The notes under the pieces are model-generated. The model saw nothing but the letters and a program-made list of their open reading frames with translations. It was not told where the DNA came from and searched no databases. Of a stretch of DNA of 64,000 bases, positions 51,059 to 59,760 are shown one piece after another (positions within the stretch are counted from its first letter, which is position 1; every line of letters starts with the position of its first letter). The position numbers and the translations under genes were made by a program. The DNA is from Serratia liquefaciens (GTDB taxonomy: Bacteria; Pseudomonadota; Gammaproteobacteria; Enterobacterales; Enterobacteriaceae), in assembly GCF_027594825.1 (NCBI RefSeq), contig NZ_CP088930.1, forward strand, positions 372,001-436,000. Direction: 5' to 3'.

Positions 51059-52669
51059 ATGAGCGATAACAGCGCCGTTCAAGCGGGTGCGCCATCTGCG
51101 TCAAGCCTGCCAAAAATCTACCAAAAGAACAGTCGACTCACTGTTCTTTTTTTTATTTTATTATTAGTGCTGGGGATAGCTTTTGCCGGAGTAAATCTAT
51201 TTAACGACGTCAGCGATGCCGGTGCGGTTTATACCAGTTACGTTCCGTTTCTTTTATTGGGATTGGCGTTATTGATCGCGCTCGGCTTTGAATTCGTTAA
51301 TGGTTTCCACGATACCGCCAATGCGGTAGCCACCGTGATTTATACCCATTCACTGTCGCCGATGGTGGCGGTGGTCTGGTCGGGGTTCTTTAATTTTCTC
51401 GGCGTGTTGCTCTCCAGCGGCGTGGTCGCTTTCGGCATCATTTCGCTGCTGCCGGTTGAACTGATCTTGCAGGCCGGTACCGGCAACGGGTTCGCCATGG
51501 TCTACGCCCTGCTGTTCTCGGCGATTATCTGGAACCTCGGCACCTGGTGGCTGGGGCTGCCTGCGTCGTCATCGCATACCTTGATAGGCTCGATCATCGG
51601 CGTTGGGGTGGCTAACGCCCTGATCCACGGGCGCACCGGCACCAGCGGCGTCGACTGGGGTCAGGCCATTAAAGTGGGTTATGCCCTGCTGCTTTCACCG
51701 GTGATCGGCTTCGTGTTTGCCGCCTTGCTGCTGCTGGCGCTGAAGGTCTTTGTCAAAAACCGCCAGTTGTATACCGCCCCCAAAAATGACTCGCCGCCGC
51801 CGCTGTGGATCCGCAGCCTGCTGATCCTGACCTGTACCGGTGTTTCCTTTGCTCACGGATCCAACGACGGGCAAAAAGGCATGGGCCTGATCATGCTGAT
51901 CCTGGTCGGTACCATGCCCATTGCCTATGCGTTGAACCGTTCGATGCCGCCGGAGCAAATACCCCGCGTAGCGGCATTGGCGGAAGTGACAAAAAACCAG
52001 CTGCTGCAACAGTTCCCAGCGGTTAGTCAGGTTCCCGCGCGTGAAGTTCTCACCGGCTATGTTCGCACCAGCGAGCTGACGCCGGAAGTGGTGCCTGCCC
52101 TGGCCCAACTGACCGGCGCCATCGGCGATCAAATTCGCCAGTACGGTTCGGTCGACAAAATCCCTGCGCAGGCAGTATCCAACACCCGAAATGATATGTA
52201 CCTGACGTCGGAGGTCATTAAGCACCTGAAGACGGAAAAACAACTTCAGATCCCCGCTGACTCGCAACGCAATCTGGACGCGCTGAAAGGTGAATTGGAC
52301 AGCGCCACCCGCTTTATTCCGTTCTGGGTCAAGGTGGTGGTGGCAATAGCGCTTGGGCTGGGCACCATGGTCGGTTGGCGGCGCATCGTGGTCACCGTGG
52401 GCGAGAAGATCGGTAAAAGCCATCTCACCTATGCTCAGGGCGCCAGCGCCGAGCTGGTGGCGATGACCACTATCGGGGCGGCGGACGCCTTCGGCCTGCC
52501 GGTTTCCACCACCCACGTTCTTTCATCCGGCATTGCCGGGACCATGGCGGCCAACCGCTCCGGCCTGCAAATGTCCACCCTGCGCAATCTGCTGATGGCC
52601 TGGGTGCTGACGCTGCCGGCCTCGGTGCTGCTTTCCGCCGGGCTCTACTGGATCTTCACCCATTTTTAA
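51059..52669 (+). CDS. Inorganic phosphate transporter, Pit family
   Basis: A 536-aa phosphate (metal-phosphate)/proton symporter. The duplicated signature is present as FVNGFHDTANAVATVIYTHS and FAHGSNDGQKGMGLIML. GLPASSSHTLIGSIIGVG and GLPVSTTHVLSSGIAGT are the second pair of repeats. It is longer than PitA (499 aa), with an N-terminal polar extension of ~30 residues and a ~125-residue hydrophilic insert between the halves. GAAGG precedes the ATG. It is co-directional with a PPK2 gene 26 bp downstream, which links phosphate uptake with polyphosphate metabolism. Confidence 0.88.
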   Translation: MSDNSAVQAGAPSASSLPKIYQKNSRLTVLFFILLLVLGIAFAGVNLFNDVSDAGAVYTSYVPFLLLGLALLIALGFEFVNGFHDTANAVATVIYTHSLSPMVAVVWSGFFNFLGVLLSSGVVAFGIISLLPVELILQAGTGNGFAMVYALLFSAIIWNLGTWWLGLPASSSHTLIGSIIGVGVANALIHGRTGTSGVDWGQAIKVGYALLLSPVIGFVFAALLLLALKVFVKNRQLYTAPKNDSPPPLWIRSLLILTCTGVSFAHGSNDGQKGMGLIMLILVGTMPIAYALNRSMPPEQIPRVAALAEVTKNQLLQQFPAVSQVPAREVLTGYVRTSELTPEVVPALAQLTGAIGDQIRQYGSVDKIPAQAVSNTRNDMYLTSEVIKHLKTEKQLQIPADSQRNLDALKGELDSATRFIPFWVKVVVAIALGLGTMVGWRRIVVTVGEKIGKSHLTYAQGASAELVAMTTIGAADAFGLPVSTTHVLSSGIAGTMAANRSGLQMSTLRNLLMAWVLTLPASVLLSAGLYWIFTHF

Positions 52670-52695
52670 AACCGGGCTAACACGGAGAATCAACT

Positions 52696-53610
52696 ATGGC
52701 TATGCATGAATTTAATCACGACGACACCTTCAACCAGCGCCTGCTGCAGGAATTCTACGACAGCTATGACGAAGAGCTGGAAATGGAACTGGACGACCTG
52801 CGCTTTGACGACACCGAAGTGGACAGCGACCAGAAAAAAGCCTGGCGCAAACAGTACTTTCGCGAGTTGCTGCGGCTACAGGGTGAGCTGGTCAAACTGC
52901 AGGACTGGGTGATGCGTACCGGCCACCGTCTGGTGATCATCTTTGAAGGCCGCGATGCCGCCGGCAAGGGCGGCGTGATCAAACGCATCACCCAGCGTCT
53001 GAACCCGCGTACCTGCCGTGTGGCCGCGCTGCCGGCCCCCAACGACCGCGAACGCACCCAGTGGTACTTCCAGCGCTATATCGCCCACCTGCCGGCCGCC
53101 GGCGAGATGGTGTTGTTCGATCGCAGCTGGTACAACCGTGCCGGAGTGGAAAAAGTGATGGGCTTTTGCAACGACGAGGAATACGAAGAGTTTTTCCGCA
53201 GCGTGCCGGAGTTCGAGAAGATGCTGACGCGCAGCGGCATTCAAATCGTCAAGTATTGGTTCTCGATCACCGACGATGAGCAGGAACTGCGTTTCCTCAG
53301 TCGCATCCACGATCCGCTCAAGCAGTGGAAGCTCAGCCCGATGGATTTGGAGAGCCGCCGTCGCTGGGAGGATTACACCGAGGCCAAAGAGGTCATGTTA
53401 GCGCGCACTAACATTCCTGAGGCGCCATGGTGGGTGGTTCAGGGTGTCGACAAGAAAAAGGCCCGGCTGAACTGTATCAGCCATCTGCTTAAGCAGCTGC
53501 CTTACGAAGAGGCCGAAGGCAACGTGATCACCCTGCCGCCACGCAAACGCAGCCCGGACTACAGCCGCAGTCCGGTCCCGGATAACATGGTCGTGCCAGA
53601 AGTGTATTGA
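52696..53610 (+). CDS. ppk2: Polyphosphate kinase 2 (PPK2)
   Basis: A 304-aa PPK2-family enzyme. Walker A is EGRDAAGKGG (84-93, with Lys91), the lid region contains RTCRVAALPAPNDRERTQWYFQRY, and Walker B is VLFDRSWYNRAGVEKVMGF (139-157). PPK2 enzymes use polyphosphate to phosphorylate nucleoside di- or monophosphates. The single-domain size fits class I. An acidic N-terminal ~45 residues precede the core. It follows pit, and a strong hairpin ends the unit. Confidence 0.88.
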   Translation: MAMHEFNHDDTFNQRLLQEFYDSYDEELEMELDDLRFDDTEVDSDQKKAWRKQYFRELLRLQGELVKLQDWVMRTGHRLVIIFEGRDAAGKGGVIKRITQRLNPRTCRVAALPAPNDRERTQWYFQRYIAHLPAAGEMVLFDRSWYNRAGVEKVMGFCNDEEYEEFFRSVPEFEKMLTRSGIQIVKYWFSITDDEQELRFLSRIHDPLKQWKLSPMDLESRRRWEDYTEAKEVMLARTNIPEAPWWVVQGVDKKKARLNCISHLLKQLPYEEAEGNVITLPPRKRSPDYSRSPVPDNMVVPEVY

Positions 53611-53618
53611 TGCCCTGC

Positions 53619-53644
53619 CAGGGAGGCGCATCGCCGCCTCCCTG
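53619..53644 (+). terminator. Hairpin after ppk2
   Basis: A perfect 10-bp stem (CAGGGAGGCG at 53619-53628, CGCCTCCCTG at 53635-53644) lies eight bases after the ppk2 stop. The downstream tract CCTTACC is poor in T. Confidence 0.65.
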
Positions 53645-53773
53645 CCTTACCCTCACGCCAGAACGCCACCGCCGGGTTTTCAGATCCGCAAGGGTCACCT
53701 TATTTTCTCCACATTTGCTGTGCAGACTCTTGCTGATATTTTTTCATCAGTCAGGGACGTAGTCACGGTTGCC

Positions 53774-54607
53774 ATGCATTTATTGAATTCCCTTTTTCGC
53801 TTTTCCACCTCAGGTTTCGGCGTCAGTTTGATTCTCACGCTGTTGTTGGTTCCCCCTTCTGCACAGGCCGCTGCGCCACTGGCGCTTCATTCTGCTTCGG
53901 TGTTGGTGGTCAATCAGCGTACCGGCAAAACGCTGTATCACAAACAAGCCAACCGCGTGTTGCCGATAGCTTCGCTGAGCAAATTGATGACCGCCATGGT
54001 GGTATTGGACAGCAAACGCCCGCTGGGCAACCCGATAAAAGTCATTCCTGCCGACCGCGATCTGCTCAAGAAGACCCATTCGCGCCTGACCCTGGGCTCC
54101 ATTCTCAGCCGTCGCGATATGCTGCACATCGCCCTGATGTCATCGGAAAATCGTGCGGCGGCCGCGTTGAGCCGCAGCTATCCCGGCGGACGAAAAGCCT
54201 TTGTGGCGAAAATGAATCAGAAAGCCCGCATCCTCGGCATGAAACACGCCCGTTTTTACGATCCGACCGGCCTGACGCCGCGCAACGTTGCCAGCGCCAA
54301 TGATCTGCTGAAAATGGTTAATCACGCCTACCGTTATCAGACCATTCGCCGTTTCAGCACCGACAGGCAACAAATCGTCCGGCCTGGTCGCGGCCAACTG
54401 GTTTATCGCAGTTCCAATGGGCTGATCAACAATCCCGCCTGGAAAATTCAGCTGCAAAAGACCGGTTTCACCAACGAAGCCGGTCACTGTCTGGTGATGC
54501 GAACCCTGATCAAGGGGCAGCCGGTGGTGATGATCCTCCTTGGTTCAAAGCAGCGCTACGGCCACTACAGCGACGCTATTCGCCTGAAGGCCTGGCTGGA
54601 ATCCTGA
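53774..54607 (+). CDS. pbpG: D-alanyl-D-alanine endopeptidase PBP7
   Basis: A 277-aa periplasmic low-molecular-weight penicillin-binding protein. The active-site triad of motifs is S67LSK70, S124EN126 and K229TG231, numbered from the ATG at 53774. This start gives a signal peptide (MHLLNSLFRFSTSGFGVSLI...PSAQA). A frame from 53720 adds 18 residues with no benefit. PBP7 cleaves DD-crosslinks in peptidoglycan. No C-terminal amphipathic anchor is seen, as expected for PbpG. Confidence 0.85.
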   Translation: MHLLNSLFRFSTSGFGVSLILTLLLVPPSAQAAAPLALHSASVLVVNQRTGKTLYHKQANRVLPIASLSKLMTAMVVLDSKRPLGNPIKVIPADRDLLKKTHSRLTLGSILSRRDMLHIALMSSENRAAAALSRSYPGGRKAFVAKMNQKARILGMKHARFYDPTGLTPRNVASANDLLKMVNHAYRYQTIRRFSTDRQQIVRPGRGQLVYRSSNGLINNPAWKIQLQKTGFTNEAGHCLVMRTLIKGQPVVMILLGSKQRYGHYSDAIRLKAWLES

Positions 54608-54615
54608 TGTGAATC

Positions 54616-54640
54616 GGGCGCGTCAACCACGCGCCCCTTT
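54616..54640 (+). terminator. Terminator after pbpG
   Basis: GGGCGCGT (54616-54623) and ACGCGCCC (54629-54636) form an 8-bp stem with a 5-nt loop, followed by CTTTA. Confidence 0.65.
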
Positions 54641-54763
54641 ACCACCCGGTGCATATCTAAATCCGTTTTTTATCAATGGAATATCCTATCTCCAATCAAT
54701 ATTACGCCGGCGGCATCCTGCATGGTATTTGTCATCAATCATCGATGAGAAAGGAACAGGAAA

Positions 54764-55747
54764 ATGGCTTATGCCCTGAGCGTGTTGGAAAAAAGTCCGA
54801 TTGCCGAAGGAGAAAGCGCCGCCGAGGCGCTCAAGCGCACGCTGCATCTGGCACAGCAGGCGGAGGTCTGGGGGTACCGCCGTTTTTGGCTGGCGGAGCA
54901 TCACAATACCCCGCAGCTGGCTTGCCCTTCCCCGGAAGTGCTGATTGCCTATTTGCTCGGACAAACCTCGCGGATCCGTATCGGCTCCGGCGGCGTCATG
55001 CTGCAACATTACAGCGCTTATAAGGTGGCGGAAAACTTCAATCTGCTGGCCACGCTGGCACCGGGCCGGGTTGATTTGGGCGTGGGAAAAGCGCCAGGCG
55101 GGCTACCGCTCTCGACTCAGGCGCTGCAGGCCGCGCACGATCAACAGAATAAACCTGACTTCCCTCAACAGCTCGCGCAGCTCAATGCCTTTCTGAATGA
55201 TGATGCGCAGCCTGGCCTGAGCGCCACGCCACAGCCGGTGCAACCGGCGCAACGCTTTCTGCTGGGCGCCAGCAACGAAAGCGCCCAACTGGCCGCCGAA
55301 CACGGCTGGGCCTTTGTGTTTGCCGCCCATCTCAATGGTAACCCGGAGGATATCCGTCGAGCGCTGGCCCATTACAGTGAGCAAAGCGGTGGCCGCAAAG
55401 CCCTGTTGGCGGTGGCGGCGATCGTCGCCGACAGCGAAAGCCAGGCTAAAGATCTGGCAGCCGGGATCCAGCAGTACCGTGTCCACGTGACCGGCGGGCA
55501 AAGCGTGACCGTCGGCAGCCTGGAGCAGGCGGAAAGCTTTGTGCAACAGGCCGGCGCTACCGATTACCGTATCGAACCGCGCGAAAGCCACATTCTGCTG
55601 GGTACCGCCCGGCAGGTGCGCCAACAGTTGGATCAGTTGCACCAGCAGTACGGCGTAGAGGAGTTTGTGATTGATACCCCCATCAGCCAGCCTGCCGCCC
55701 GCCTTGCCTCTCTGCAATTGCTGGCGTTAGCGGGTGAGGCTGTTTGA
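54764..55747 (+). CDS. Luciferase-like (LLM class) flavin-dependent oxidoreductase
   Basis: A 327-aa bacterial-luciferase-like TIM-barrel protein. RFWLAEHHNTPQLACPSPEVLIAYL, IRIGSGGVMLQHYSAYKVAENF and GRVDLGVGKAPGG are the family landmarks for FMN binding. This MsnO8/YhbW-like group has no well-defined substrate. AAGGAACAGGAAA precedes the ATG. It is convergent with the MocR gene, separated by a single base, so no terminator space is left between them. Confidence 0.8.
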   Translation: MAYALSVLEKSPIAEGESAAEALKRTLHLAQQAEVWGYRRFWLAEHHNTPQLACPSPEVLIAYLLGQTSRIRIGSGGVMLQHYSAYKVAENFNLLATLAPGRVDLGVGKAPGGLPLSTQALQAAHDQQNKPDFPQQLAQLNAFLNDDAQPGLSATPQPVQPAQRFLLGASNESAQLAAEHGWAFVFAAHLNGNPEDIRRALAHYSEQSGGRKALLAVAAIVADSESQAKDLAAGIQQYRVHVTGGQSVTVGSLEQAESFVQQAGATDYRIEPRESHILLGTARQVRQQLDQLHQQYGVEEFVIDTPISQPAARLASLQLLALAGEAV

Positions 55748-55748
55748 T

Positions 55749-57053
55749 TCAGTTAACCACGGTGCCGGCACCGATGGCGACGGCCAGATCCTGAGCCAGC
55801 GTTTCCATCTGCGCCGGCTCAAGGTTAGCCAGACTGATGCGGATCGCCGGACCGCTTTTCAGGCGGAAGGGTTCGCCGCTCTGCACCAGCCAGCCGCGCT
55901 GCGCCATCATTTGGCTGGCGGCGGCTTCTGAACGCACCGGCAACCAGATATGCACTCCCTCTCCCGGCGACACCGGCACGCCGGTCAATGCGTGCAGCCG
56001 TTCGGACAAATCGTCACGCCGCTGCTGATAAGTTTGCTGCGCCCGTGCAAACAACCCCTCTTGCCGGGCCTGCGTCCACAGTTTAACGGCAATCTGCTGC
56101 AGGATATGGCTGACCCAGCGTTCGCGAATGTATTGATCCGCCCGCATGGTCTGCAGCAGTTGCGGCTTGCCGCAGGCCAGCGCAATTCGCAGATCCGGGC
56201 TGAGGAACTTGCTCAGCGATAACACATACAGGCCATTGTCTGCGGCAAAGGGCAAATGCAACGGCCGCTGCGACAGTGGTCCCCAGAAGTCATCGACGAT
56301 CGCCAGACAGCCGGGGTTTTGCGACAGGAATTCCCGCCAACTTGCGGCCCGGCCCGCGCTTAATGACATGCCGGTCGGGTTCTGTGCCCGAGGCGTCATG
56401 ATCACCGCGGCCCCCAGCGGTGCGGCCTCTTTTTCCGGCAAGCGGCACCCTTGTTCATCAACCGGTAACGGCAAAGGCTTCAGCCGCAGATGCCGCAACA
56501 GCGTCAGTAACGGTGGCCAGCAGGGATCTTCCACCCACACCGAGGCGCCCGGCGCCGCATGAATACGCAAAGCCTTCTCGATAGCGTCCAGCGCGCCGGA
56601 AAACACCGCCGGTTCACCCAACTCTGCCCCTTGTTGGCTTAACCAGTCGCCGGCAAGCCGGCACAGCGCCGGTAAATCCCCGCTAACGTCATAACCGGTC
56701 TGCTGTGGGAAAACGTCTTCGGCACCCAGCGACAAGGCCGGCAGCAGTGCAGCATCCAGATTACCACTCGCCAAATCCCTCATGCCCTCCGGCACTTGCC
56801 GAACATTACGCACCGTCATTAAAGGTTGCTCTAGTACCTGAGTACCGGCACGCCCGCGGGTAGCCACCAAACCGGCATCACGCAGTTTGGCATAGGCGCT
56901 GGCGACGGTATTGGGGTTGACCCCCAACTCGCCGGCCAATTGACGCACCGGCGGCAGCAGGTCACCCGGCTGCAGATCCCCCTGCTTTATCTGCGTGCTG
57001 ATCTGTTCAGCAATCTGGACAGCGCTGCCGCCTTTTGCATACAATGAGCTCAT
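55749..57053 (-). CDS. ptsJ: MocR/PtsJ-type regulator (GntR HTH fused to aminotransferase fold)
   Basis: A 434-aa MocR-family regulator. Residues 1-72 form the GntR winged helix (LPPVRQLAGELGVNPNTVASAYAKLRDAGLV). The rest has the fold-type I aminotransferase architecture, with Asp254 (AIVDDFW) and the PLP lysine Lys282 (SLSKFLSPDLRIA). Salmonella PtsJ, a PLP-responsive MocR protein next to pdxK, represses pdxK. Here the divergent operon ends with a pyridoxal kinase gene, so the same circuit is likely. The gene symbol rests on this context and the sequence type. Confidence 0.75.
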   Translation of the reverse strand: MSSLYAKGGSAVQIAEQISTQIKQGDLQPGDLLPPVRQLAGELGVNPNTVASAYAKLRDAGLVATRGRAGTQVLEQPLMTVRNVRQVPEGMRDLASGNLDAALLPALSLGAEDVFPQQTGYDVSGDLPALCRLAGDWLSQQGAELGEPAVFSGALDAIEKALRIHAAPGASVWVEDPCWPPLLTLLRHLRLKPLPLPVDEQGCRLPEKEAAPLGAAVIMTPRAQNPTGMSLSAGRAASWREFLSQNPGCLAIVDDFWGPLSQRPLHLPFAADNGLYVLSLSKFLSPDLRIALACGKPQLLQTMRADQYIRERWVSHILQQIAVKLWTQARQEGLFARAQQTYQQRRDDLSERLHALTGVPVSPGEGVHIWLPVRSEAAASQMMAQRGWLVQSGEPFRLKSGPAIRISLANLEPAQMETLAQDLAVAIGAGTVVN

Positions 57054-57072
57054 ACATAAAACCTTTTTGTAT
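57052..57072. promoter_or_regulatory. Possible MocR operator
   Basis: ATACA (57052-57056) and TGTAT (57068-57072) are inverted around an 11-bp centre, at the ATG of the MocR gene and within the 68-bp divergent promoter region. Short arms make this tentative. Confidence 0.3.
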
Positions 57073-57121
57073 TAGTTCAAAATAGATTACCTGTTTCGAA
57101 CGGAAAAGTTAAGGGGTAAAA

Positions 57122-57379
57122 ATGGAAAAACATTACGTACTGGATATTAAACAGGGCGGAAAAGCCTTTGGCCGGTTGCAGATGTTCACGCCCTGGGCCG
57201 CCGAACAGTTGCAGCAGGCTCAGGCGCTGTTCCCTGCCGATCAGGGCTACCAGTTGAGTATCAGTCAAGTCAAAGAGCGTCGGATAGTTTATCAAAGCGG
57301 CCTTGGCGGTATCACCATCCTGGGCGATACGCTGGAACTGGAACCTTACCCCCATAGCCAGGAGGCACCACAACAATGA
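57122..57379 (+). CDS. 85-aa conserved-looking small protein, unknown
   Basis: The ATG at 57122 follows AAGGGGTAAAA, a strong ribosome site. The 85-aa soluble product contains VLDIKQGGKAFGRLQMFTPW and QSGLGGITILGDTLELEPYP. I do not recognise a family. The stop overlaps the ATG of the glutamine amidotransferase gene (ATGA), so it is translated together with it and is probably a real partner in the pdxK operon. Confidence 0.65.
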   Translation: MEKHYVLDIKQGGKAFGRLQMFTPWAAEQLQQAQALFPADQGYQLSISQVKERRIVYQSGLGGITILGDTLELEPYPHSQEAPQQ

Positions 57380-58089
57380 AAAAAGTTGTCGCGATAAGAC
57401 ATGTGAATTTTGAAAACCTTGGCATTCTGGGCTCACTGCTGTCATTGCGTGGCTATCAGATTGATTATTTCGACGCAGGCCGTGACGACATCCGCACCAT
57501 CGTTAATGAGGATACCGACCTGCTGGTGGTGCTGGGCGGGCCGATCAGCGCCGCTCAGCACTTTGCCGGCCAGCAAAACTATGCGTTTCTCAACGATGAG
57601 TTAGCACTGGTTACCCAGCGTTTACAGCAAAAACGGCCTACGATCGGTGTCTGTCTCGGCGCGCAGGTGATTGCCCAGGCGTTGGGTGCCGAAGTCGTTT
57701 CGCTCGGTGTTAAAGAGATCGGTTACGCCCCCTTAACCTTGACGGACAATGAAGACTCGGTGCTGGCGCCACTGGCTTCCACGCCGGTGCTTCACTGGCA
57801 CGGCGATATGTTTATGATCCCCGAAGGCGCGACCCGCCTGGCGGGTACCGATATCTGCCCCAATCAGGCATTTGAGTATCAGGATTTCGCCCTTGGGCTA
57901 CAGTTCCATCTGGAAGCCGATCACCGCGATCTTGAGCGCTGGCTGGTAGGCCATGCCTGTGAACTTGAACTGGCCGGCATCGTGCCGCAGCTTTTGCGTC
58001 AACAGGCTGCGCGTTACGGCACAGAATTGGAACAATGCGCCCGCCAGGTATTTGCGCGCTGGTTGGATAAAATCGAACCCAGGAAGTGA
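57376..58089 (+). CDS. Class I glutamine amidotransferase-like protein
   Basis: A 237-aa single-domain GATase1. The triad is Cys93 (GVCLGAQ), His178 and Glu180 (QFHLEAD). LHWHGDMF is the usual oxyanion-side segment of the GMP-synthase-like group. Stand-alone members often hydrolyse glutamine for an unknown acceptor or hydrolyse gamma-glutamyl compounds. It sits between an unknown 85-aa protein and a pyridoxal kinase, under a PLP-type regulator. Whether it plays a part in vitamin B6 metabolism is open. Confidence 0.8.
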   Translation: MKKVVAIRHVNFENLGILGSLLSLRGYQIDYFDAGRDDIRTIVNEDTDLLVVLGGPISAAQHFAGQQNYAFLNDELALVTQRLQQKRPTIGVCLGAQVIAQALGAEVVSLGVKEIGYAPLTLTDNEDSVLAPLASTPVLHWHGDMFMIPEGATRLAGTDICPNQAFEYQDFALGLQFHLEADHRDLERWLVGHACELELAGIVPQLLRQQAARYGTELEQCARQVFARWLDKIEPRK

Positions 58090-58092
58090 TAG

Positions 58093-58932
58093 ATGCAACA
58101 AATTTCTCAATTACAGCCGCCGCAGATTGATGTCATCAGCATTCAATCTCAGGTGGTGTATGGCAGCGTCGGCAACGGGATAGCCTATCGCACGCTGTTG
58201 AAAAAAGGGCTGGAAGTGCTGCAGGTGCCCAGCGTGCTGTTCGGTTGCCCCCCTTATTACGGCGCACCCAGCGGCGGCGTGATCTCCGCCGAGTGGTTCG
58301 GCGGTTTTCTGGCGGATTTGCTTGCCCGCGGCGTGATGAATCGCACCCGCGCGGTGATTGTCGGTTATCTGGGCAATGTCGACCAGTGCCATATTCTGGA
58401 TGCCTGGTTGCAGCATGTGCGCACGATCAATCCGCAGATAAAAATTTATATCGATCCGGTGATGGGCGATTACGGCGAAGGGGTGTATGTGGATAAACGC
58501 ATTGTCGATTGCTATCGCTCCCCCTTCCTGCAATTGGCCAATGGCCTGACCCCCAACGGCTTCGAACTGGAACAGCTTTGCGGTCACCCTCTGACCACCC
58601 AGGAACAGACGCGGCAGGCCGCACAGGCGTTGCTCAATGACACTACCGAGTGGGTGTTGGTGACCAGCGCACCGGGCGTGGCGGAAAACGACGATCAACT
58701 GGGGTTACTGCTGGTCAAACACGACGAAGTGCAAAGCTATACCCACCCCAGAATTCAATCAAAGGTCAAAGGCACCGGGGATATGTTTGCCGCGTTGCTG
58801 GTCAGCCATCTGCTGCACGGGAAAAGTCTCGATGAGGCGATCGTGACCGCCGGAGGTGAAGTTTGTGCTGTTCTGGCGGAAGCGGAGCATTTCGGCCTGG
58901 AGGAAATTGGCAGCCTGCGTGCCTTGAAATAG
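58093..58932 (+). CDS. pdxK: Pyridoxal/pyridoxine kinase (PdxK/PdxY family)
   Basis: A 279-aa ribokinase-fold kinase that phosphorylates pyridoxal, pyridoxine or pyridoxamine with ATP. SIQSQVVYGSVGNGIA (16-31) binds substrate, DPVMGD (121-126) the metal, and KGTGDMFAALL (226-236) contains the catalytic Asp230. It starts 3 bp after the GATase stop. I call it pdxK rather than pdxY because of the adjacent ptsJ-like regulator. The distinction by sequence alone is uncertain. Confidence 0.8.
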   Translation: MQQISQLQPPQIDVISIQSQVVYGSVGNGIAYRTLLKKGLEVLQVPSVLFGCPPYYGAPSGGVISAEWFGGFLADLLARGVMNRTRAVIVGYLGNVDQCHILDAWLQHVRTINPQIKIYIDPVMGDYGEGVYVDKRIVDCYRSPFLQLANGLTPNGFELEQLCGHPLTTQEQTRQAAQALLNDTTEWVLVTSAPGVAENDDQLGLLLVKHDEVQSYTHPRIQSKVKGTGDMFAALLVSHLLHGKSLDEAIVTAGGEVCAVLAEAEHFGLEEIGSLRALK

Positions 58933-58944
58933 GCCGGGAGTGAC

Positions 58945-58962
58945 GGGGCAGCCAGCTGCCCC
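58945..58962. terminator. Hairpin between pdxK and the convergent ycgR
   Basis: GGGGCAG (58945-58951) and CTGCCCC (58956-58962) form a 7-bp stem with a 4-nt loop, placed between the two convergent stop codons. The T-tract is weak. Confidence 0.6.
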
Positions 58963-58973
58963 TCGCGTCTTAC

Positions 58974-59687
58974 TTAGCGTTTTTTCTTTTTGTTGAAGTC
59001 CAATTCAAACGCAAACACCGCACTCTGAATTTTTCTTTCCATCGCCAAACCCAGTTTCATAAAGCGGCACGACAGGCGTGAAAAATGCACCATGTTGTCG
59101 TCGTCATCCAGCTCATGATCGTCGTTGATCACCACCAGCTCCATATTGACCTTGAAACTGCCGTAGCTGCCAAGATCCAACAACGCTTTTTTGAACTGGA
59201 ACCCGGGCTGCAGGTTTGGCGGTAACGGGCCATCAACGCGTAGCCCTACACCACCGGCTGACAGATCGTGGATCCTCAGCTGATATTCACTGCCATCGGC
59301 GTATTCACCACTGCACAAAAACTGGCGCCAGTGAGGTGTCGTCACGCGAAACTGGCGACGGCGCTGGATGTAAACCAGCTGCTTCGGCAATTGGGTTGAA
59401 CAAACGTTGACGCCCTGCTGATGGCTGAACTCGGCCCGACCTACGGAGAACTCGATCTTCGCGTCATGGCTTTCAATCACGATGGTGCATTCGCCATCAA
59501 CCGCCGTATCCGCCTCATCGCCGCTAAACACGATGTTGTCCGGCCCGACGCTCAATAACAAACTCTGAAACTGCTGTTTCTCATTTACGACCCGTAGCGG
59601 CGTGCGTTGTTTACAAATCTCACGCAGAATCGCCAGTACTTCAAAGCGCTCCTGCTTGATAAACAATCCGTTATCATTCTGCTCCAC
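58974..59687 (-). CDS. ycgR: Flagellar brake protein YcgR (c-di-GMP receptor)
   Basis: A 237-aa protein with an N-terminal YcgR domain (about 1-105) and a C-terminal PilZ domain. The c-di-GMP motifs are RRRQFR (109-114) and DLSAGG (141-146). In E. coli and Salmonella YcgR binds c-di-GMP and slows the flagellar motor. The start is GTG at 59687, with AGGAG 7 nt upstream, giving the expected length of about 244 aa. The frame remains open to 59897, but that stretch is not homologous and has no ribosome site. Confidence 0.88.
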   Translation of the reverse strand: MEQNDNGLFIKQERFEVLAILREICKQRTPLRVVNEKQQFQSLLLSVGPDNIVFSGDEADTAVDGECTIVIESHDAKIEFSVGRAEFSHQQGVNVCSTQLPKQLVYIQRRRQFRVTTPHWRQFLCSGEYADGSEYQLRIHDLSAGGVGLRVDGPLPPNLQPGFQFKKALLDLGSYGSFKVNMELVVINDDHELDDDDNMVHFSRLSCRFMKLGLAMERKIQSAVFAFELDFNKKKKR

Positions 59688-59760
59688 TTGACGCTCCTGG
59701 CACTTCCCAATGACGTTGACACTTTCCTTACAGTTATCATCACTGGGAATATTCCTAAAG

